In this document: positions 1 to 6,504 of the stretch, in pieces | Numbering within the stretch: the stretch's first letter is position 1 | How the letters are laid out: the number at the start of each line of letters is the position of its first letter | Assembly (NCBI GenBank): GCA_045611785.1 | Contig: JAZKXV010000008.1 | Location: forward strand, 1-45,442 | DNA: 45,442 nucleotides | From: JAFTYO01 sp045611785 | Lineage (GTDB): Bacteria; Pseudomonadota; Alphaproteobacteria; RF32; CAG-239 | Direction: 5' to 3' | The notes under the pieces: generated by a model | What the model was told of the DNA's origin: nothing | The model's database searches: none | The model's input: the letters and a program-made list of their open reading frames with translations, nothing else | Program-made: the position numbers and the translations under genes

Positions 1-94
1 ATAAAAATTAAATCATATTAGATAATAATATTATTATTTTTGAATTAAATATTAAGTATTCTTCAATTAACTTCCATTATGAAAGGATATAATA

Positions 95-589
95 ATGACT
101 GAAAATAAAGCAACATCAACAACATGCAAATATATAATTAAACCAGTTTCAGCAAGCGAATCAAAAAATGCTTTGAAAGAATCAAAGAAACTTCAAGTTA
201 AAAATACTATTATTGATAAGTTAAATGATGCAATTTTAACAGCAAATAAATCAGTTGATGAATTAACATTAAAACCATTGCAAAGAATATTCTCAACAAC
301 TCCAAACAAGAAAACATTAATTCAAGTTCGTTATGGTTCAAAAGTTTTTTATGATGGTATCATTGATGATATGATTATTAAAGGAAGTTCTAAAACTCCA
401 AATGAATTGAAAAATGATAATTATCAAGCCAAGAAAGAAATTTTAAATCAAATATTAGCAACAATGAATAATGATAGTGAGTTTTCAGCATTATATGAAA
501 CATTTTTGAACAAAAAAACTTCATCAGCTAAAACATCGGCAAAAAAATCAACTAGTAAAAAGTCAAAAGCAAAAACTGAAACAAATTAG
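95..589 (+). CDS. Hypothetical protein with lysine-rich tail, on integrated element
   Basis: A 164-residue protein that I do not recognise. The ATG at 95 follows an AAGGATA ribosome site at good spacing. Residues 1-135 look like a compact, mostly helical soluble domain; residues about 139-164 are a low-complexity Lys/Ser/Thr/Ala tail resembling histone H1-like or nucleic-acid-binding tails. There is no signal peptide or membrane segment. It sits 31 bp from the end of the convergent integrase gene, inside the element whose right end lies at 2028, so it is probably cargo. DNA or RNA binding is suggested only by the tail composition. Confidence 0.6.
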   Translation: MTENKATSTTCKYIIKPVSASESKNALKESKKLQVKNTIIDKLNDAILTANKSVDELTLKPLQRIFSTTPNKKTLIQVRYGSKVFYDGIIDDMIIKGSSKTPNELKNDNYQAKKEILNQILATMNNDSEFSALYETFLNKKTSSAKTSAKKSTSKKSKAKTETN

Positions 590-605
590 TTGATATTAAT
601 TTATT

Positions 606-635
606 AAAAGGGAAGTAATTTTACTTCCCTTTTTT
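606..635. terminator. Two-way terminator between the element gene and the integrase
   Basis: The hairpin AAGGGAAGTAA / TTACTTCCCTT has A-rich and T-rich flanks on both sides, so it can end transcription from both directions. It overlaps the last codons and the stop of the integrase gene. Confidence 0.8.
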
Positions 636-1787
636 CTTACCTATTCGTTGCAATGCATTAACTGTTTCATTCAGTTTATCTCTTAAATGCTCAACCCCAA
701 GATTTACATAAACTTGTGTGGATTTAATTGATTTATGTGTTAATGCTCTTTGAACAATAAATGGATTTGCACCTTGTGCAATCATATATGTTGCCAGTGT
801 ATGTCTTAAATCGTGTATTCTTAAATTTGTTATGTTGGCTTTCTTTTTGATTGTAGCCCACACTCTTTTAATATCAACTAAATGCCCACTTGCTGATGTC
901 ATTGATGGAAATACATATTTTTCATCGGGATTATTGCTCTTAATGTTTTTCAATAAATCAACCGCAGAATCAGCCAAGGCAATCGTTAAATTTTTTCCTG
1001 TTTTAGTTCTTGGAATTAACCATATTTTAGAATCAAGGTCAATCTCACTCCACTTCATACATAAAACATTAGATTTTCTAACACCTGTGTAAAGCAACAT
1101 AAGAATAGCATTACGACTGACGGATTCATCAATTTCATTCATAGCATTGTAAAATCTTTCTATTTCTTGGCTCTCCATATAGCGAACACGAGGCTCTTCT
1201 TTATTGAGTTTTATGCCTTTGGTAGGATTATCTCCTTTATATGTTCCCTCTTTTATAAAATAGTTAAACATACCTTGAAGAAAGTTAATGCAACGATTGG
1301 CATAATAAGGTTTATAATCAAACTTTTTATGAAATTTTTTAATGCTATCAGCACTAATTTGCGACAACTTCTTGTTTCCAAACACGGGTTTAAGGTCTTT
1401 ATTCCACATTCTTTTATATTCCTTGAATGTTGTGCTAGATATTTGTGTTTTTTTCTCCGTCATAAACTTTTGAAACATTAGTTCGGTGGTGTCTTCGGCC
1501 CTTAAATCTTTTCTTGTCTTTTGCGGATTAACTCCACTCATAACCATTCCACGAATTTTTATAGCCTCTTCTCTTGCTTTTTTAACACTCAAATCCATTG
1601 TTTTGCCTAACTTATATCTTACAGGCAATCCATCCATTCTTTTGTAAATATAAAATGTCTTTGCTCCGTTAGGTGTAATTTGTAATAACAAATCTTTTTC
1701 TACTGTATCGTGATAATACTCTCTTTTGGCGGTTGGTTTAATGTCTCTAATCGCCTTATCTGTAAATCTAAATGCTTTATTACTCAT
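621..1787 (-). CDS. P4-type tyrosine recombinase (integrase)
   Basis: Site-specific recombinase of 388 residues, expected to integrate and excise the element at a tRNA gene. The N-terminal part (about residues 5-90, with YYHDTVEKDLLLQITPNGAKTF) is the Int_P4-type arm-binding domain. A core-binding domain follows, then the catalytic domain with the first Arg in LYTGVRKSNV, the HDLRHT box (His-x-x-Arg), the HKS segment, and Tyr in STQVYVNL. All catalytic residues look intact. I chose the ATG at 1787 because GAGGG lies just upstream; an in-frame ATG at 1817 would add ten residues but has no such site. Its promoter side faces the displaced tRNA-Ala end about 200 bp away, which is usual for this family. 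Confidence 0.92.
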   Translation of the reverse strand: MSNKAFRFTDKAIRDIKPTAKREYYHDTVEKDLLLQITPNGAKTFYIYKRMDGLPVRYKLGKTMDLSVKKAREEAIKIRGMVMSGVNPQKTRKDLRAEDTTELMFQKFMTEKKTQISSTTFKEYKRMWNKDLKPVFGNKKLSQISADSIKKFHKKFDYKPYYANRCINFLQGMFNYFIKEGTYKGDNPTKGIKLNKEEPRVRYMESQEIERFYNAMNEIDESVSRNAILMLLYTGVRKSNVLCMKWSEIDLDSKIWLIPRTKTGKNLTIALADSAVDLLKNIKSNNPDEKYVFPSMTSASGHLVDIKRVWATIKKKANITNLRIHDLRHTLATYMIAQGANPFIVQRALTHKSIKSTQVYVNLGVEHLRDKLNETVNALQRIGKKKGK

Positions 1788-1823
1788 ATTAGCCCTCAAA
1801 AACGTCATTTTTTTCATATTTTT

Positions 1824-1850
1824 GTAGCACGGGTGCTACACAGGTGCTAC
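1824..1850. repeat. GTAGCAC/GTGCTAC repeats upstream of the integrase
   Basis: GTAGCAC (1824-1830) is mirrored by GTGCTAC (1833-1839), and GTGCTAC occurs again at 1844-1850. They lie just upstream of the integrase start. Candidate integrase arm sites, excisionase sites or an operator; the role is inferred from position. Confidence 0.5.
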
Positions 1851-1879
1851 TTTTTAATCATATTCAATACCTTACACAG

Positions 1880-1899
1880 CCTTGATTACAAAGTCAAGG
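1880..1899. repeat. CCTTGA/TCAAGG inverted repeat between integrase and attachment site
   Basis: CCTTGA (1880-1885) and TCAAGG (1894-1899) form a 6-bp inverted repeat with an 8-nt centre. It may be a recombinase or accessory-factor site, or a small hairpin in the integrase leader. Confidence 0.35.
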
Positions 1900-1984
1900 A
1901 TTTTCAACAAATCCATACACATCAAGACTTACGGCGATTTTTAAGATTTTTGAAAGTGGCTATTTTCCTATACGTCTTTATCAA

Positions 1985-2028
1985 TGGCATTCAAGAGGTC
2001 AGGGGTTCGATTCCCCTCAGCTCCACCA
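1985..2028 (+). other. Displaced 3' part of tRNA-Ala(GGC): element attachment site
   Basis: From the anticodon loop onward this matches an alanine tRNA: loop TGGCAT with anticodon GGC at 1986-1988, stem strand TCAAG, variable loop AGGTC, T arm AGGGG-TTCGATT-CCCCT, acceptor strand CAGCTCC, discriminator A and CCA at 2026-2028. T at 2022 is position 70, as in the G3:U70 pair that identifies tRNA-Ala. The 5' part is missing: upstream DNA gives no D arm or acceptor strand. A 3' tRNA piece beside an integrase is the usual footprint of integration, with the rebuilt intact tRNA expected at the other end, left of this window. Confidence 0.85.
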
Positions 2029-2036
2029 ATAAAACC

Positions 2037-2075
2037 AAGGCTTTCAGAAATTTTTCTGAAAGCCTTTAATTTTTT
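2037..2075 (+). terminator. Terminator of the original tRNA-Ala gene
   Basis: AAGGCTTTCAGAAA (2037-2050) pairs with TTTCTGAAAGCCTT (2053-2066) and is followed by a T-rich run. It lies 8 bp after the CCA and was probably the native tRNA-Ala terminator, now cut off from its promoter by the insertion. Confidence 0.8.
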
Positions 2076-2168
2076 CTTCCATGAATATCTTGATTTTTTT
2101 CATAAAATAATTTATCCTCCAAGACCTATTTAAAATTTTTATGTTAAACTATTTAAATATTATATTTT

Positions 2169-2660
2169 ATGGAAAACTACATTGAAGGTCGTGTTGTTTT
2201 AGGTGTTTTATGCTTGATACATTTGTTTTTAAGTTATGCATCTGTAGGTCCTTGGGGGCATATTAAAGGAAAGGTTCTTGATGGCATTTTCTTGACGGAG
2301 CTTATTGCAGTAACAGCGTATATTATATACGATAACGTACAAACGCCGCCGTATGATGGTTGGTTTTGGGCTATCATCGGTTATCTCTTTGTATATGCTA
2401 TGATTTTTATGACGTGGTTGATGTATGGTGTTTTTGCCTTACTTGAGGAAGATAAGGTTTATGAAATGACAATTACTCATCATGTGCATTTAATGAATGA
2501 AAGGTATTTCCAAGGAACTGTCATTAATGGAAAATATGAACATCAGGTGTACTTACCTTATTCTTCAGAGCTGCATTCATTAATTGAAGATAATTACAAG
2601 CTAAATGTTAAGTTTGATAGGATTATCAGAGGAATGTATATTGTGGTAAAGTGTGTATAG
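2169..2660 (+). CDS. Small membrane protein, unknown
   Basis: A 163-residue protein I do not recognise. Hydrophobic segments at about residues 8-26, 40-54 and 66-92 suggest three membrane passes. A soluble C-terminal part (about 93-163) contains short beta-like stretches such as YFQGTVINGKYEHQVYLPY. The ATG at 2169 is preceded by A/T only, with no Shine-Dalgarno site. It is first in a run of three closely spaced small genes (gaps 22 and 23 bp) ending at the terminator near 3150, directly outside the integrated element. Confidence 0.65.
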   Translation: MENYIEGRVVLGVLCLIHLFLSYASVGPWGHIKGKVLDGIFLTELIAVTAYIIYDNVQTPPYDGWFWAIIGYLFVYAMIFMTWLMYGVFALLEEDKVYEMTITHHVHLMNERYFQGTVINGKYEHQVYLPYSSELHSLIEDNYKLNVKFDRIIRGMYIVVKCV

Positions 2661-2682
2661 TAACTTTTAAAAACTTTATGTT

Positions 2683-2913
2683 ATGGAAAGAAAATTAACT
2701 AAACATCGTAAAGAAGGCTGGGTGGAAACCGAGTACGGACTTGTTCCATCTGCAGAAGCTGTAGAAAAATTGATGGAAATTTTTAAACCATCTCCAGCAG
2801 AAATAGCAATTCATAAAAATGCTATTAATCGTCGTGTAGCAGAAGGGGTGTTGACTAAAGGTAAAGATGGTAATTATTACCAAACCGAAAAAACAATATC
2901 TCTTCTTCAATAA
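2683..2913 (+). CDS. Small soluble protein, unknown
   Basis: A 76-residue, charged, mostly helical protein with no membrane segment. The C-terminal half (NAINRRVAEGVLTKGKDGNY) looks like a small helix-turn plus beta hairpin, but no family is recognised. It starts at an ATG after TTTATGTT without a Shine-Dalgarno site, 22 bp after the preceding membrane-protein gene, so co-transcription is likely. Confidence 0.55.
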   Translation: MERKLTKHRKEGWVETEYGLVPSAEAVEKLMEIFKPSPAEIAIHKNAINRRVAEGVLTKGKDGNYYQTEKTISLLQ

Positions 2914-2936
2914 GTGTAAATAAACTAAGCAGTATT

Positions 2937-3143
2937 ATGATTAGTGACATTATTATTTTAGTGCTCTTGTTTATGGCGTTTCTTTGGGCGTTTTCTAAAT
3001 TACTTAAATGTATTTTTAATCTCCAAGCGCTAAAAAGAGAAATGAAAAATCCGGGCGCATTACCTCGCACATGCGGAATGGTGCTAAATAAAAAGACCAG
3101 AAAACTTGAAGCGGATTCAAGACCTATAGCGCCTTTTGAATAA
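2937..3143 (+). CDS. Single-pass membrane peptide, unknown
   Basis: A 68-residue protein with one strong N-terminal membrane helix (about residues 3-22) and a basic cytoplasmic-type tail ending in RPIAPFE. No family recognised. It is the last gene of the three-gene cassette and is followed within 10 bp by a strong terminator. The start lacks a Shine-Dalgarno site (AGTATT before ATG). Confidence 0.55.
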   Translation: MISDIIILVLLFMAFLWAFSKLLKCIFNLQALKREMKNPGALPRTCGMVLNKKTRKLEADSRPIAPFE

Positions 3144-3147
3144 TACA

Positions 3148-3185
3148 TAAAAAAAGCAATACTTGAAAAAGTATTGCTTTTTTTA
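3148..3185. terminator. Two-way terminator after the small-gene cassette
   Basis: AAAAGCAATACT / AGTATTGCTTTT forms a 12-bp stem with A and T runs on either side. It separates the plus-strand cassette from the convergent autotransporter gene. Confidence 0.85.
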
Positions 3186-3196
3186 TTTCTCGTATA

Positions 3197-6100
3197 TTAA
3201 AGTGCAAAGTTTAAGTTAAACATACCAAAATAGTCAGGTTTTGCGGCTGCATCATGTTCCGGATTTAATCTTATACCGAAACGTGTTTTAAATGTTGCTT
3301 CGTCTTTAATTTTGGTGTTGTAAAACATGCTAAAATCCCACTCTCTTGTGTCGTCTTTTAATGAAGTTTGATAGTTGTTTTTATAAATTGTATCTTCTGT
3401 CGGATGACGACCACTTGCTAAAGATATGCTTGCAGTTCCTTTAGTGATACGTAACGGAGAGTATACATCAAGACCGAAGTTTGTTTTTTCGGTTAAGTGG
3501 TATGTGGCATTAAGAGCAACACTTTCACTTTCAATGTCTGACATGTTAAACATATCACTTCTGATAGCGGTGTTGGTATATCCTTTATAATAACTTCCGC
3601 TTAAAGAGAGTTTGTCGGTTGGTTTATATGAAACCTTAATTCCGCCAAAATATGTATTGGATGTGTTCATATCAAAAGCATTAGAACCTATCATACCTAA
3701 AACCGAACTGTCTTCTCTTAAAAGACCCATTGTGGATGTTAGGTTAAATTCTTTTGTTAGATTATAACTCAATTCAGTGTTAACAACATCCATGCGATTA
3801 TCGTATAAATCTGAATTATCTTCATCTTCAAAGAAGTTGTTTTTACCGCTTACAAAATCAAATGCTAAATTTAATTTTCCGAAGTTTTGATTAAACCCTG
3901 TTCCGAAAGCATTATCCATGCTTATGAACGGATTTTGTTCGGTGCGAGTAAAAATTTTTCCATTGTTTAGAACAGTGTTTTCAGAATAAAAAGCATGGAA
4001 ACTTGTTTGCGGATTATACTTATAATCTATGCTTAAGAAGCCATACGGACTATAAATGTCATTTCCTGATACGGAAGAATTAAATCCGAAAGATAAATTG
4101 TTATTTGCTTTTATGGTTTGTTTACCACTGCTCATAAATGCTTTGAAATCATTTTCAAAGAGATGTTTTCTTTGTTTAGATGTATCAGCAACCAATGAAG
4201 ATGTACTTATTTCAAAAGCACGATCATATTTATCAAAAACTGTAAAGGTTTCAGGCAATGCTGCCAATATTTTTGATGTGACAGACTTTGATAATCTGAG
4301 AGAAGCTTGAGAGTAATTGTTTTGAGCTGATAAGTTTACAAAATCAAAATTTAAATATCCGATAGGGCTAGTAGCTGCTTCTAAATTAAGCAAACCATGT
4401 CCATATATTTCATCTACTCCGGTGGATCCTAAGTCTGTTGCTGTTTCAAATATTATTTCAACAATTTGTTGTGATGTTAAGTGAGGATACGCGCCCATAA
4501 GTAATGCTACACTACCTGTTACAACAGGGGCAGCCATAGATGTTCCTTGCATATATCCGTAAGCAGCGCCATCATCATTTTTGATGTGATTATCATCGTT
4601 TTGAACAGTTGAATAAATTAAGTTATTTTCGCTGTAGTCACCTCCCGGAGCAGCAATACAATAATTTTGTGTTGCGCCACATTTTTGTGAATAATAAGCG
4701 AGTTCATTTTTACTGTTTACAGATACTACAGTAATAAATAAATTTGATAAATCATATTCGCTACCTGCTTTGAAATCGTTGCTAAGAGGTACGCCGGATA
4801 ATATATCTGCTTCAAAGTTGTTACCGGAATTGCCTACAGCTTTAACTGTAACAATGTTCTCTTTTGCAAATTCTGTAAATAGACCATATAATGCTCCGGT
4901 CATCGTTTCGCTCATATTTTTATTTATTAAATAAGAAGCTTGAGTGTTAGCGTTATTTGATGTGGTGAAACCAAAACTCATGTTTACAACTTTGGCGTTC
5001 TCATTAATAAAGGCTTCGGCGATTTTATCATAAACATTTTCATGGCTATAAGCAACGTTGTATGTTATACCAACCAACTCTACGTTTGGAGCAACTCCTT
5101 GCATTCCTCCATTATTAGTTGTAGCTCCTACAATTCCCATAACGTGAGTACCATGGTCATTTTCGTTGCTGTTAAGTGTTTCAGTTATTTCTTTAGTACC
5201 TGATACATATGATTTAGGATCATTTTTTAGCTTATCCCAATCGTAATCATCAGGAAAATACTTAAAAATACTTTCGTAATTGTTTCTGGTAAAAGTTGAT
5301 TTTGAAGTGATTTGGCTCTTACTGTTATAAAAAACTATATAACCTTTTGAGTTTTCTTCAATATAAGCATAACAGTTTGTTTTATCATCACCACGACATG
5401 GGCCATAGTCAAAAGTATAGCCGTATGCTTTACCGTTTTTATCTTTTACCATGTTAGTGACAAGGTCAGGGTGGTTAATGTCGAATCCGTTATCAAGTAT
5501 ACCAACTTTAATTTTTTCATTAGTAAGAGTGTTATTTTCATCTATTAAATATCCGTCTTCGTCACGATTTGTAATATATCCGGTATATCCTCTGGCATAT
5601 GCATAATCAGCGCCGATTTGTACTAAAAAGTTAGAGCTCTTTTTAAATTCATTGGTGTGGTATTTGTTTGGATCTGTATCTTTAGGTGCTCCACCCGGTT
5701 GAGTGTATACAATGCACTCTCCATTAATAACTACACCACCTCTTTCTTCACAAGGAATGTTAGTTTCTTCAGCGGGGTTTCTTTCTTCAACAGGTACATT
5801 GTTGTATGGCAAATCTCCGATATCCGGCTCATCTCCGCCGCTACCGCCGCCGCCACCACCACCTGAGCTTGATCCTCCGGAGCCGCCACCGCCGCCACCA
5901 CCTCCGGCAATAGCAGCAACACCTCCGCCTACTAAGGCAACAGCGCCTAATTGTAAGCCTAATTTGGTTGCAGGGCCCATACCTTCAGGATCAGGCATTT
6001 TAGTTCTGGAGATAAGAGATCCTGTTTCGTTATAAGCTCCGGCTGTAGAATTTTCATATGCAAATAAAGTTTGTTCAAAGCGCCTTCTTGCTAAGAAGTT

Positions 6101-6388
6101 TGCTTTGTTTAAGCAATATTCTTTACTTTTAGCACCTAATTTTGTTAAATATTTGTAGGTTTTTACATCGTTGCTTTTAATAGCATGACAAAGAGCTGTA
6201 TCACCGTTAGGATCCATAACATCGATGCCGAAACGTTTACTTATACGTTGTAAGCCGGAAGTGTTTGATTTTGCTGCATATATGTATATCATTCTAGCAT
6301 ATTCTTGCGATGGAGCATATGCTTTTGCGAGAGGTGCTGTCAGATAAAAACCTAATAAAGCGCTGATAAATATTTTTTTGTTTAACAT
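3197..6388 (-). CDS. Subtilisin-type (S8) serine protease autotransporter with ankyrin-like N-terminus
   Basis: A 1063-residue secreted protease. A signal peptide (residues 1-25, cut near AKAYA) precedes a short ankyrin-like stretch (about 58-90, GDTALCHAIKSND). Hydrophobic residues 145-162 and a glycine/serine linker (162-185) follow. The S8 domain (about 245-680) carries the full catalytic set: Asp299 in GILDNG, His412 in NDHGTHV, oxyanion Asn520 in AVGNSGN and Ser617 in GTSMAAP. The C-terminal part (about 745-1063) alternates like a beta barrel and ends in an aromatic/hydrophobic FNLNFAL tail, as in type Va autotransporters. Start supported by GAGGA upstream. Likely surface-exposed or self-released; the substrate is unknown. 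Confidence 0.9.
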   Translation of the reverse strand: MLNKKIFISALLGFYLTAPLAKAYAPSQEYARMIYIYAAKSNTSGLQRISKRFGIDVMDPNGDTALCHAIKSNDVKTYKYLTKLGAKSKEYCLNKANFLARRRFEQTLFAYENSTAGAYNETGSLISRTKMPDPEGMGPATKLGLQLGAVALVGGGVAAIAGGGGGGGGSGGSSSGGGGGGGSGGDEPDIGDLPYNNVPVEERNPAEETNIPCEERGGVVINGECIVYTQPGGAPKDTDPNKYHTNEFKKSSNFLVQIGADYAYARGYTGYITNRDEDGYLIDENNTLTNEKIKVGILDNGFDINHPDLVTNMVKDKNGKAYGYTFDYGPCRGDDKTNCYAYIEENSKGYIVFYNSKSQITSKSTFTRNNYESIFKYFPDDYDWDKLKNDPKSYVSGTKEITETLNSNENDHGTHVMGIVGATTNNGGMQGVAPNVELVGITYNVAYSHENVYDKIAEAFINENAKVVNMSFGFTTSNNANTQASYLINKNMSETMTGALYGLFTEFAKENIVTVKAVGNSGNNFEADILSGVPLSNDFKAGSEYDLSNLFITVVSVNSKNELAYYSQKCGATQNYCIAAPGGDYSENNLIYSTVQNDDNHIKNDDGAAYGYMQGTSMAAPVVTGSVALLMGAYPHLTSQQIVEIIFETATDLGSTGVDEIYGHGLLNLEAATSPIGYLNFDFVNLSAQNNYSQASLRLSKSVTSKILAALPETFTVFDKYDRAFEISTSSLVADTSKQRKHLFENDFKAFMSSGKQTIKANNNLSFGFNSSVSGNDIYSPYGFLSIDYKYNPQTSFHAFYSENTVLNNGKIFTRTEQNPFISMDNAFGTGFNQNFGKLNLAFDFVSGKNNFFEDEDNSDLYDNRMDVVNTELSYNLTKEFNLTSTMGLLREDSSVLGMIGSNAFDMNTSNTYFGGIKVSYKPTDKLSLSGSYYKGYTNTAIRSDMFNMSDIESESVALNATYHLTEKTNFGLDVYSPLRITKGTASISLASGRHPTEDTIYKNNYQTSLKDDTREWDFSMFYNTKIKDEATFKTRFGIRLNPEHDAAAKPDYFGMFNLNFAL

Positions 6389-6457
6389 ATGAAAATCCTC
6401 ATGATAAAATAATGTATTATTTAATCAGGATATATTTAAAAATACATTAATATATAA

Positions 6458-6490
6458 AAAAACCGCCTGATTAAAAATCAGACGGTTTTT
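6458..6490 (-). terminator. Terminator of hppA
   Basis: On the minus strand AACCGTCTGATT pairs with AATCAGGCGGTT and is followed by seven T. It lies 15 bp after the hppA stop. Confidence 0.85.
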
Positions 6491-6504
6491 TTAGCTTTAA
6501 GGCA

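Noticed and set aside
1..94. Terminator at the ATAATAATATTATTAT palindrome near 22-40
   Set aside because: Only A/T pairs and a very short T run; indistinguishable from the AT-rich background.
1929..2028. Complete tRNA-Ala gene
   Set aside because: The 5' acceptor strand, D arm and most of the anticodon stem are absent upstream; only the 3' part fits.
1985..2028. 3' end of tmRNA (ssrA), which can also end CAGCTCCACCA
   Set aside because: The GGC anticodon loop, the AGGTC variable loop and U70 fit tRNA-Ala(GGC) better, and no tmRNA features lie upstream.
5703..6035. Proline-rich open frame on the plus strand
   Set aside because: It is the antisense of the glycine linker of the autotransporter; the composition follows from the opposite strand.
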